Part shown: piece by piece, positions 52,666 through 60,027 of the stretch
Layout: every line of letters starts with the position of its first letter
Numbering within the stretch: the stretch's first letter is position 1
NCBI GenBank assembly: GCA_964529005.1
Contig: CAZGUH010000022.1
Coordinates: forward strand, 1 to 64,000
Length of the DNA stretch: 64,000 nucleotides
Origin: CAZGUH01 sp964529005
GTDB lineage: Bacteria; Actinomycetota; Acidimicrobiia; Acidimicrobiales; Ilumatobacteraceae
Direction of reading: 5' to 3'
The notes under the pieces: model-generated
Database searches by the model: none
Seen by the model: the letters and a program-made list of their open reading frames with translations, nothing else
What the model was told of the DNA's origin: nothing
Made by a program: the position numbers and the translations under genes

Positions 52666-53742
52666 GTGATCGACGCGGCGGTTGCCGCGTCGCTGTGGAA
52701 CGACTCGTTGCCCACGGCTGCCGAGATCTACTCGGCCCGCCGCCGCCTCCATGCCAAGGCGGTGGCCATCGCGCTGATCACGATCGCCAGCTACGTCGGC
52801 CTGGTCATCGCGGACCGTTCCACGCCGTGGCGCTTCGCCTGCGCGATCGGGCTCGTCGTCGGGCTGGTCGCGACCGCGACGAGCGTCATGCACGACGCCA
52901 ACCACGGGGCGTTCTCCGAGCGCCGCTGGCTGAACCGGCTCGTTGCGTACACCGCCGACGCCCTCGGCTCCAGTTCGTGGCTCTGGCGCTTCAAGCACAA
53001 CACGCTGCACCACGGCAACACGAACGTCATCGGCGCCGACAGCGACATCTCGCAAGAGCCGTTCGCCCGGTTGACGACGTCGCAGGCATGGCGCCCGTGG
53101 CATCGTCACCAGCACATCTACCTGTGGTTCCTGTACGGCTTCATGACGCTGAAGAACGTGCTCCTGGGCGATCTGAGCAATCTCGCGCGCAACGTCGTCG
53201 GCGGGCAGCAGCTGCGCCACTCGCGACGGCCGATGATCGTCGCCAAGGTCGTGGCCGGAAAGGCCGCCCATGTCGGGTGGGCCGTGGCGATCCCGCTCGC
53301 GTTGAATCCGTGGTGGAAGGTGCTGCTCTTCTACCTCGGCTGCTCGTGGATCGTCGGCCTCGTGCTCGCCGTGGTGTTCCAGCTGGCGCACTGCGTGGAC
53401 GTCGCCGACTTCCCCGCGGAGCACACCTCCCGCAGGGGACACCACTTCGTCACGCACCAGTTGCGCACCACCGTCGACGTGCGATCGTCGATGCCCGTCG
53501 CCGGCCACCTGTTCCGGTGGGTCGTGGGCGGGCTGGATCACCAGCTCGAGCACCATCTGGCGCCGAGGCTGCCGCACACGATCTACCCGCTGGTGGCCCG
53601 ACGGTTCCGCGCCGCGTGCGATGCCGCCGGCCTCCGCTACCGCTTACACGGCAGCGTGTGCTCAGCGGTCGTATCGCACGCCCGGCTGTTGAAGTCGCTC
53701 GCCGCGCCGCCCTCGGCCGCTCCCGCGGCGGCGGCGTCGTGA
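52666..53742 (+). CDS. Membrane fatty acid desaturase, delta-6/linoleoyl-CoA type
   Basis: 358 aa from a GTG at 52666; a TTG at 52708 is the alternative start. The three histidine boxes of the di-iron site are present: HDANH (about residue 78), HNTLHH (about 112) and QLEHH (about 290), with the Q of the third box typical of front-end (delta-5/6) and actinobacterial DesA3-like enzymes. Four hydrophobic segments surround them. No cytochrome b5 domain is fused. It lies 34 bases after the cold-shock gene, so both may be cold-inducible; that is inference. Confidence 0.88.
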   Translation: MIDAAVAASLWNDSLPTAAEIYSARRRLHAKAVAIALITIASYVGLVIADRSTPWRFACAIGLVVGLVATATSVMHDANHGAFSERRWLNRLVAYTADALGSSSWLWRFKHNTLHHGNTNVIGADSDISQEPFARLTTSQAWRPWHRHQHIYLWFLYGFMTLKNVLLGDLSNLARNVVGGQQLRHSRRPMIVAKVVAGKAAHVGWAVAIPLALNPWWKVLLFYLGCSWIVGLVLAVVFQLAHCVDVADFPAEHTSRRGHHFVTHQLRTTVDVRSSMPVAGHLFRWVVGGLDHQLEHHLAPRLPHTIYPLVARRFRAACDAAGLRYRLHGSVCSAVVSHARLLKSLAAPPSAAPAAAAS

Positions 53743-53993
53743 GCCCGCCGCGCAGCTCGAAGCGCGACCTCGAACGCCAGCGGCGCGAGCGGGCCGCGCG
53801 GAAGGCCGCCAAGCGCAAGGCCCGGCAGGAGCCGGTGGCGCAGGCCAGCGACTCCGATGCCGAGCTCGTGCCACAAGATGTGATCCTCGAACGGCTGGCG
53901 GTGCTCCACGAGCGACGCGCCAACGAGCAGATCGACGCCGACGAGTTCGAGCAGGAGCGTGACCGCCTGCTCGCCCAGCTCCGCGTCGACTGA
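53739..53993 (+). CDS. Small charged protein with SHOCT-like C-terminus
   Basis: 84 aa from the GTG at 53739 overlapping the desaturase stop (GTGA). The first half is strongly basic (KRDLERQRRERAARKAAKRK). The second half, ILERLAVLHERRANEQIDAD then EFEQERDRLLAQL, matches the pattern of the SHOCT short C-terminal domain (leucine-rich helix, GxIxxEEFExxKxxLL). Function unknown; co-translation ties it to the desaturase. Confidence 0.65.
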   Translation: MSPPRSSKRDLERQRRERAARKAAKRKARQEPVAQASDSDAELVPQDVILERLAVLHERRANEQIDADEFEQERDRLLAQLRVD

Positions 53994-54005
53994 CCTGCCG
54001 AGCGG

Positions 54006-54506
54006 TCAGCGCTTCGAGTTGGTGCTGGCCTTGGGGCGGCGCTTGGTCGACCTGCGGCGTGGCGGTTGCGGGACCGGCAGGCCGGCGGCCTTCTTCGCCT
54101 CGGCGATCGCGTCGCCCATGGCGACCCACTCGTCGCGTTCCAGCTGATCCTTCAGCTCCGGCAGCAGCTGTGACTCCTCCTCGTGCACGTGATGGAGGAT
54201 TCCGCCCTTGAGCATCTCCACCACCGCGCCGAACCCGGGCGCCTCGGTCATCGCGGTCAGCTTCTGGAGGCCCTCGCGGGCGAGGTTGTGCTCGACCTCG
54301 GCCTCCTCGGCGTCCTCGGCCCCCACGTCGCGGGCGAGCGGCGGATAGACGATCGATTCCTCCATCTCCATGTGGGCGGTGAGCTTCATCGTCACCTCCG
54401 CCACCAGCTCCTCGCGCTCGCGGCCTTCTTCGGTCTCGGCGAGCTTGGTGAGGAGCTTCTCCACCTCACGGTGGTCGGCTTTCAAGATGCGCATCGGATC
54501 ATTCAC
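54006..54506 (-). CDS. Haemerythrin-domain protein
   Basis: 166 aa from a GTG at 54506 with GGAGG 7 bases upstream. The four-helix haemerythrin fold has iron ligands in ILKADHREVEKLL (His near residue 11), AHMEMEESIVYPPL (His, Glu), EVEHNLAREGL (His) and HHVHEEESQLLPEL (His, Glu). A basic tail (residues 145-166, RRRSTKRRPKAS) follows. Such proteins bind O2, NO or store iron. No encapsulin targeting tail is visible. Confidence 0.88.
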   Translation of the reverse strand: MNDPMRILKADHREVEKLLTKLAETEEGREREELVAEVTMKLTAHMEMEESIVYPPLARDVGAEDAEEAEVEHNLAREGLQKLTAMTEAPGFGAVVEMLKGGILHHVHEEESQLLPELKDQLERDEWVAMGDAIAEAKKAAGLPVPQPPRRRSTKRRPKASTNSKR

Positions 54507-54624
54507 GGGTTGCCTCCAGTCGGGTCCGGTGATCGACGCCTTACCCGACCGGCGCGGAGTGCAACCTCACCCGTCCGCGGGCGCAGGCCGAATGGGCCCG
54601 TTCGGGCGCAGTACTGTCACCCAT

Positions 54625-54948
54625 GTGAGCGGCTCGGGTGACGACCGAGAGGACATGCGGCAGCGGATCCGCGACCTGGAGGACGCCGCCCTGTCGGACG
54701 CTGTCACGATCGAACAGCTCCACCAGGACGCGCGCGAGGTGCGCAAGGCCAACGACGACACGGAGACCGGCCTGCGCCGAGCGATCGAGTCACGCGACGT
54801 GATCGGTCAGGCCAAGGGCATCGTCATGCACACCTTGGGCGTCGATGCCGACGAGGCGTTCGAAGTCCTCGTGAAGCTCTCGCAGAGCGAGAACCGCAAG
54901 CTGCACGACGTCGCCGCCGACATCGCTCGTCGGGGCACTCTGCGCTGA
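54625..54948 (+). CDS. ANTAR-domain RNA-binding protein
   Basis: 107 aa from the GTG at 54625 (ATG at 54655 is the alternative). An N-terminal heptad-like helix (about 8-50) leads into the ANTAR domain (about 52-105): AIESRDVIGQAKGIVM, then GVDADEAFEVLVKLSQSENR and LHDVAADI. ANTAR proteins bind paired hexaloop hairpins in nascent RNA to prevent termination. There is no receiver or GAF domain, so the signal must come from a partner or the coiled coil. Confidence 0.85.
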   Translation: MSGSGDDREDMRQRIRDLEDAALSDAVTIEQLHQDAREVRKANDDTETGLRRAIESRDVIGQAKGIVMHTLGVDADEAFEVLVKLSQSENRKLHDVAADIARRGTLR

Positions 54949-54955
54949 CTCGCGG

Positions 54956-55468
54956 TCAGCTCGCGCTGGGGGCCACGCGGTCGTGGGCTTGCAGCGGCGT
55001 GTCCGGCAGCTTCCATTGCTCGCCGGGTTCGTTCGGCGCCGGGGGCAAGGTGCCGAGCCGTTCCTCGATCCGGCGCAACGACGCCTCCAGCTTCTCCGAT
55101 CCGTCCTTCGACTCTGCGCTGCCCTTGTGGATGTACAGCGCGGCGAGCGTGACGAACGCGAACAGCTGGAGGAACTCCGACTGCCAGTTCTCCAACGTCG
55201 ACTGCCCGAACGCGGCGAGGAAATCGCCGATCTCGGCCGTCTCCCCGTGCGAGCGCTGCTCGTCGGTGAATTGCTGCCACTGCGTGATCGCTTGGCCGAT
55301 CCACGATGCGAAGAACAGCACCATCAGCGAGATGCTGAGGCCGAACTCGCGCCAGATGCTGCGCCGGTGCGTGCGCTCGTCGTTGATGCTGCGCACCGTG
55401 GCGGCCACCACCCAAGCGAGGACCCCGACGGTGATGACGATTGCGACGACCATCATTGCTGCGCCCAT
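54956..55468 (-). CDS. Membrane protein of the DUF6766 type
   Basis: 170 aa from the ATG at 55468 (AAGGGGG upstream). Three hydrophobic segments: residues 1-25, about 43-62 (SLMVLFFASWIGQAI) and about 100-115. The conserved core is TLENWQSEFLQLFAFVTLAA then YIHKGSAESKDG, which I recall from DUF6766 proteins. Function unknown. It is followed by a charged helical tail. Confidence 0.72.
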   Translation of the reverse strand: MGAAMMVVAIVITVGVLAWVVAATVRSINDERTHRRSIWREFGLSISLMVLFFASWIGQAITQWQQFTDEQRSHGETAEIGDFLAAFGQSTLENWQSEFLQLFAFVTLAALYIHKGSAESKDGSEKLEASLRRIEERLGTLPPAPNEPGEQWKLPDTPLQAHDRVAPSAS

Positions 55469-55566
55469 GGGGCCCCCTTCGTCCGTCCGGCTCTGTCAGC
55501 CGTGCGGATCCCCCATACCCGACGGCCTGCGCAGCCATCCGGGCCGGCGCGGCGTCGCCGAGCGCG

Positions 55567-55890
55567 TCAGCCCTCGCTGTCGACGTTGAAGACGTCGATC
55601 AAATGGGTGAGTCGCAGGAGGTCGCGCACCCGGGACGTGGGTCGCTGGATCGTGATCTGGGCGCCTTCGCCGATGCGCTCCTTCAGCTCGAGCAACGCAC
55701 GCAGACCGGAGGAGTCGACGAACTCCACGCCGGAGAGGTCGAGCATCACCGACATGCCGGACCGGTGGGCGCTGATCACCTCGTCGACCAATCGGGGGCC
55801 TGTGCTCAAGTCGATGTCCCCGGCCACGTGGGCGATGACCCCCGCGCTGCCGGCGTTGACCGCCACTGTGAACCCATCGGCCGACGACAT
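55567..55890 (-). CDS. STAS-domain anti-sigma factor antagonist
   Basis: 107 aa from the ATG at 55890. The STAS fold shows VIAHVAGDIDLSTGPRLVDE and the phosphorylation site in VEFVDSSGLRALLEL (Ser near residue 57). Its phosphorylation by a serine kinase/anti-sigma factor would control a sigma factor; no partner kinase is in the window. It lies 10 bases after the TetR gene in the same direction. Confidence 0.88.
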   Translation of the reverse strand: MSSADGFTVAVNAGSAGVIAHVAGDIDLSTGPRLVDEVISAHRSGMSVMLDLSGVEFVDSSGLRALLELKERIGEGAQITIQRPTSRVRDLLRLTHLIDVFNVDSEG

Positions 55891-55900
55891 CCCCCAGACG

Positions 55901-56527
55901 CTACCGAACGGCGGGCCCGTCGTGGGCGGAGCGGCCCTCATCGGGCCGCTTCGGGGCGTTGGCGGCCAGGAAGTGGGCGATCACGCGGTCACTGAGCGTG
56001 GTGTCGAGCGGCGGGCGGCGCGCTAGCTGCGCATAGAAGAGCGGCCCGAAGAGCTCCGCGACGGCATCGTCGGGGTCGATATCCGGTCGCAGCAGTCCTT
56101 CGGCGACGCCTTGGCGGAGCAACTCGTCGACCAGCATCGTCCGTCCCTCGGAGAGGCGATCGTCGAGATCGGCGATGCCGTCCTGGTGATGGCGCAGCAT
56201 CATCAGCGCAGGCATCACACGCGCCCAGCCGGGGTCGGCGAGATGCGAGATCAGCTGCGACATCAGCGCGCGCAGGCGCGCCTCGAAGCCCAGCGCGGGG
56301 TCCGGCGGCGTGACGCGTGGGCAGCAGTGCTCGATGACCTCGAACAGGATGTCGTCGCGTGATGCCCAGTGGCGGTAGATCGTCGACTTGGCGACGCCCG
56401 AGCGGGCGACGATCGCGTCGACGGTCACGGCGCTGGGCCCGCCGTCGACGAGCAGCTCCGTGGCCGAGCGCAGCACTGCGGCGCGGGTGCGCTCGATCCG
56501 GGCGTCCACACGGGCGTCGTCGCGCAT
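55901..56527 (-). CDS. TetR family regulator
   Basis: 208 aa from the ATG at 56527. N-terminal helix-turn-helix: RTRAAVLRSATELLVDGGPS, then VTVDAIVARSGVAKSTIYRHW (about residues 10-55). The C-terminal ligand domain is of the TetR_C type with LLRPDIDPDDAVAELFGPLFY near 165. It is divergent from the DHA2 exporter gene and almost surely represses it; an inverted repeat lies between them. Confidence 0.88.
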   Translation of the reverse strand: MRDDARVDARIERTRAAVLRSATELLVDGGPSAVTVDAIVARSGVAKSTIYRHWASRDDILFEVIEHCCPRVTPPDPALGFEARLRALMSQLISHLADPGWARVMPALMMLRHHQDGIADLDDRLSEGRTMLVDELLRQGVAEGLLRPDIDPDDAVAELFGPLFYAQLARRPPLDTTLSDRVIAHFLAANAPKRPDEGRSAHDGPAVR

Positions 56528-56590
56528 CGGATCGTGTCGGCGGGCATGAACGTCGTCACAGCCGGGGCGGGACGGGGCGGATCGCACAAA

Positions 56591-56605
56591 ACAGTACGAT
56601 ACCGT
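56591..56605. promoter_or_regulatory. Likely TetR operator between regulator and exporter genes
   Basis: ACAGTA-CGA-TACCGT is an inverted repeat with 5 of 6 matching arm positions, in the only A/T-rich part of the 105-base divergent region. Confidence 0.45.
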
Positions 56606-56632
56606 CTCGTCCGATTTCTCGGAGGACCACCC

Positions 56633-58240
56633 ATGCACCCTCTCCACGCCGAGCCTGCGCCGGATGCCGGGCTGATCACCGACCCTGCCCGCCAGCGCCG
56701 AATCCTGATCGCGATGTGCGCGGCGTTGATCGCGGTGGTGGCATCGGTCTCCGCCCTCAACGTGGCGCTCCAGGACCTGGCGATCGATCTCGAGGCGTCG
56801 CAGGGCGCGCTGCTGTGGATCATCAACGGCTACACGATGGCGCTCGCCGCGCTGCTGCTGCCGATCGGCGCGATCGGTGACCGGTGGGGCCGCAAGCCCG
56901 TTCTCGTCGGCGGCCTCGTGACGTTCATCGCCGCCAACCTGCTCGGGGGCTTCGCCACTTCGGTCGGCGTGCTGCTGGTCAGTCGCGTGCTGGCCGGCGT
57001 GGCCGCGGCGATGGTGATGCCCGTGACGCTGTCGGTCATCACGTCCAGCTTCCCCGCCGAGCAGCGGGCGCGCGCGATCGGCATCTGGTCGGGCTTCGCC
57101 GGCGCAGGCGGCATCTTGGGCCTGTTCGCCGCGTCCTTCCTGATCGACTACTTCACCTGGCCGTGGCTGTTCGCCATGCCCGTGGCGTTCGCCGCCATCT
57201 CGCTCGCGATGACGTTCGATGCGGTGCCGAACTCGCGCGAACCGGTGATCGGGCGGTTCGACTCGATCGGCTCGATCACCTCGGCCGTCGCCGTCGGCGG
57301 GCTGGTCCTCGGGATCCACGAAGGCCCTGAGCGCGGCTGGACCGACAGCCTGACGGTCGTCGGTCTCCTCGTCGGAATCGTCGCCCTCGCCGCGTTCATC
57401 GCCTGGGAGCTGCGCCAGACGTCGCCCCTGCTGGAGCTGCGCCTGTTCGCTCACCGCGGCCTCAGCGCCGGATCGATCACCCTGCTCGTGGTGTTCGCCA
57501 CGTTGCTCGGCATCTTCCTGGTGCTGGTCCAGTTCATGCAGGCCGTGCTCGGGTACTCCGCTGTGCGCGCCGCCACCGGGCTGCTGCCGATGATGCTGCT
57601 GATGCTCCCGCTCTCGTCGGTTGCCCCGACGCTCGCCAAGCGTGCCGGGGCCCGCAACGTGATGCTCGCCGGGATCGGCATCTTCGGGCTCGGTCTCGCG
57701 CTGCTGGCCTCGATGGTGTCGCAGGATCGCGGGTACCTCGGCGTGATGCCGGGCTTGCTGGTCGTCGCCGTCGGCATCGGCCTCACGATGAGCCCGGCCA
57801 CCGCGGTGATCACCGAGTCTCTGCCGCTCGAGCAACAGGGCGTGGCCTCCGCGCTCAACGACACCGTGCGCGAGCTCGGCGGCGCGATCGGCATCGCCCT
57901 GCTGGGTTCGCTGGTCAGCGCGGGCTACCGGTCGAGCGTGTCCGGCGCGGCCGAGGGGCTCGCCCCGGAGGTGGCCCACCAGGTCGAGGAGGGGATCGGC
58001 TCGGCGATCAGCGTCGCGCCCACCCTCGGCTCCGACGGTCCGGCGGTCGTCGAGGCAGCACGATCCGCGTTCGTCGACGGGTGGCGCCTGTCGATGTGGG
58101 TCGGTGTGGCGATGGCCGCCGCCGTGTTCGTCTACGTGCTGGCGCGCGGCCCGCGTCCCGTCGACCTCGCTGCCGAAGACCTGCTCGACGCCTATGACAC
58201 GCTCGACGGCCATGACGTCGTCGCGCAGCTCCAGGGGTAG
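56633..58240 (+). CDS. MFS drug-exporter, DHA2 (14-helix) family
   Basis: 535 aa from the ATG at 56633 (GGAGGACCACCC upstream). WIINGYTMALAALLLPIGAI and GDRWGRKPVLVGGL are the DHA2 motif A region, ARAIGIWSGFAGAGGILG is motif C, and about fourteen hydrophobic segments follow. Likely proton-driven efflux of lipophilic cations or drugs, controlled by the divergent TetR protein. Confidence 0.88.
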   Translation: MHPLHAEPAPDAGLITDPARQRRILIAMCAALIAVVASVSALNVALQDLAIDLEASQGALLWIINGYTMALAALLLPIGAIGDRWGRKPVLVGGLVTFIAANLLGGFATSVGVLLVSRVLAGVAAAMVMPVTLSVITSSFPAEQRARAIGIWSGFAGAGGILGLFAASFLIDYFTWPWLFAMPVAFAAISLAMTFDAVPNSREPVIGRFDSIGSITSAVAVGGLVLGIHEGPERGWTDSLTVVGLLVGIVALAAFIAWELRQTSPLLELRLFAHRGLSAGSITLLVVFATLLGIFLVLVQFMQAVLGYSAVRAATGLLPMMLLMLPLSSVAPTLAKRAGARNVMLAGIGIFGLGLALLASMVSQDRGYLGVMPGLLVVAVGIGLTMSPATAVITESLPLEQQGVASALNDTVRELGGAIGIALLGSLVSAGYRSSVSGAAEGLAPEVAHQVEEGIGSAISVAPTLGSDGPAVVEAARSAFVDGWRLSMWVGVAMAAAVFVYVLARGPRPVDLAAEDLLDAYDTLDGHDVVAQLQG

Positions 58241-58258
58241 ACGGCGCTGCGCGCGCCG

Positions 58259-58750
58259 GTGAGCACGATGGGACGCCAGCTCTTCCTCGACTGCGACGGG
58301 GTCCTCGCCGACTTCGACACCGGCGCGGCCGCGGTGCTCGGCCTGCCCCCTCGTGCGTTCGAAGAGCGCTATGGCGCCGGGGCGTTCTGGCGCAAGCTCG
58401 CCCGGGCGACGGACTTCTACGGCGGGCTGCCGCTGATGCCCGACGCGATGGAGTTGTTCCGCGCGGTCGCGCATCTGCGCCCCATCGTCCTCACCGGCCT
58501 TCCGCGCGGCGGCTGGGCCGCCGAGCAGAAGGTCCGGTGGGCCGCCCGGCACTTCCCCGGGGTGCAGATCATCACGACGATGGCGCGCAACAAGCGTGAC
58601 CACGCGAAGCCGGGCGACGTCCTCGTCGATGACCAGCTGCGCCATGCCCACTTGTGGGAGCAGGCGGGCGGGATCTTCGTCCACCACACGAGCGCGGCAT
58701 CCACCATCGACGCGCTGCGCGCCTGGTTCCCGATCGCCGGCAGGACGTAG
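58259..58750 (+). CDS. HAD-type 5'(3')-deoxyribonucleotidase-like phosphatase
   Basis: 163 aa from a GTG at 58259 (ATG at 58268 also possible). Motif I is LFLDCDGVLADFD (both catalytic Asp, about residues 11-16). Motif II is VLTGLPRGG, and motif III/IV lies in NKRDHAKPGDVLVDDQ. The size and DCDGVLADF motif match the NT5C-like deoxynucleotidase branch of the HAD superfamily. Substrate not certain. Confidence 0.82.
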   Translation: MSTMGRQLFLDCDGVLADFDTGAAAVLGLPPRAFEERYGAGAFWRKLARATDFYGGLPLMPDAMELFRAVAHLRPIVLTGLPRGGWAAEQKVRWAARHFPGVQIITTMARNKRDHAKPGDVLVDDQLRHAHLWEQAGGIFVHHTSAASTIDALRAWFPIAGRT

Positions 58751-58770
58751 CGGCGGCGCCGACCGAGCGG

Positions 58771-58800
58771 GTGCCCATCCAGCCGGTGCCCATCCAGCCC
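58771..58800 (+). repeat. 15-base tandem duplication at the CoA-transferase start
   Basis: GTGCCCATCCAGCC is present twice in a row (58771 and 58786), each copy beginning with a possible GTG start and encoding VPIQP. Confidence 0.85.
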
Positions 58801-60027
58801 CTGCTCGGTAACGTCGGCGCGGTGCCGGGCGATCTGTGGGCCGAATCGGGGGCGATGGCGCTCACCGGCCGCGCCGGCGGTCCGCCGCTGGCGGCGCCGA
58901 GCGCCGTCTCCGCGCGGCTCGCCGCTCTCCAGGCCTCGGTGGGCGATCGCGTCGGCGTCGACGTGCCGGCGCTGCTGGGGGAGCGGGCGGCGATCGCCGG
59001 GTTCACGCGCAACGGCGCGATCAGCTGCGGCGGGGCGACGCGGCTCCTGCCGTGCGCGCCGGGATGGTGCGCGGTGTCGCTGGCACGCCGCAGCGACGTG
59101 GAGTCCGTGGAAGCGTGGCTGACCGTCGCGCCCGACCCGGACGATCCGTGGCCGGCCGTGTCGGCCGCCGTGCGGTCGATGCCTGCCGCGGACGTCGCCG
59201 ACCGCGCGCAGCTGCTGGCGATGCCGGTCGCTGCGCTCGGGTCGGGGCCCGGCAGGCCTGCGGCCGCGGTGGGCGCCCGGATCGGCGACGCTCCCGCCCG
59301 TGACGTCGCCGGCGCGCTCGTCGTCGACCTGTCCTCGCTGTGGGCGGGGCCTCTGTGCGGCCACCTGTTGCAGGCCGCGGGCGCCCGAGTGGTGAAGGTG
59401 GAGAGCACGGGGCGGCCCGACGGGGCGCGCTTCGGCCCGGCGGCGTTCTTCGACCTGCTGCACGCCGGCCAGGAGAGCGTCGCCCTCGACTTCGCCGACC
59501 CGTGCGACGTCGCTGCCTTGGAGGGACTGTTGCGCTGCGCCGACGTGGTGATCGAAGCCTCGCGGCCGCGGGCGCTGGAACAGCTCGGCATCGAGGCGGC
59601 CTCCGTCGTCGCAGGGGGCTCGACGCGATGCTGGGTGTCGATCACGGCGTACGGGCGAGATCACCCGTGGCGCGACCGCGTCGGGTTCGGCGACGACGCC
59701 GCGGTGGCGGCGGGCCTCGTGGCGTGGGACGGCGGCGGACCGATGTTCTGCGGCGACGCCATCGCCGATCCGCTGGCGGGCCTCTCTGCGGCCGAGGCGG
59801 TGTTCGCTGCCCTGGAGGGCGGCGGCCGGTGGATCGTCGACGTCTCCTTGCACGGCGCGGCGGCATCCATCGCTGCGCCGGCCACGGGATGGAGCGATGA
59901 GCCGTGGACGCCCGGCGCCGACGCGGCGGCGCCTCGCGCCCGCGGTGTGACCGGCGCCGCGCCGGCGTTGGGCGCCGACACCGAGCGCGTGCTGGGGGAG
60001 CTCCTCGGCGATCGGCGGCGACGGTGA
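58771..60027 (+). CDS. CaiB-type CoA-transferase with rearranged domain order
   Basis: 418 aa from a GTG at 58771 (GTG at 58786, in the duplicated 15-base unit, is the alternative). In normal family III CoA-transferases the Rossmann start (VVDLSSLWAGPLCGHLLQAA, GARVVKVE) is at residue 10; here it is at about 185. The residues before it look like the middle and C-terminal part of a CoA-transferase (GDLWAESGAMALTG, GGPPL, then GWCAVSLARRSDVES and LLAMPVAALG). After the Rossmann half the chain repeats the middle (VGFGDDAAVAAGLVAWDGGG) and ends. The second copy has the candidate catalytic Asp in GFGDD. It overlaps the amidohydrolase gene by 4 bases. Confidence 0.75.
   Translation: MPIQPVPIQPLLGNVGAVPGDLWAESGAMALTGRAGGPPLAAPSAVSARLAALQASVGDRVGVDVPALLGERAAIAGFTRNGAISCGGATRLLPCAPGWCAVSLARRSDVESVEAWLTVAPDPDDPWPAVSAAVRSMPAADVADRAQLLAMPVAALGSGPGRPAAAVGARIGDAPARDVAGALVVDLSSLWAGPLCGHLLQAAGARVVKVESTGRPDGARFGPAAFFDLLHAGQESVALDFADPCDVAALEGLLRCADVVIEASRPRALEQLGIEAASVVAGGSTRCWVSITAYGRDHPWRDRVGFGDDAAVAAGLVAWDGGGPMFCGDAIADPLAGLSAAEAVFAALEGGGRWIVDVSLHGAAASIAAPATGWSDEPWTPGADAAAPRARGVTGAAPALGADTERVLGELLGDRRRR

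Noticed and set aside
54006..54506. Haemerythrin as cargo of the encapsulin at the right edge
   Set aside because: Haemerythrins can be encapsulin cargo, but this one is 9 kb away and its basic tail lacks a targeting peptide.
55901..58687. Very long leftward open frame running through the MFS exporter into the TetR gene
   Set aside because: Only the last 209 codons are protein-like (TetR). The rest mirrors the exporter gene, and the ATG at 56527 is the natural start.
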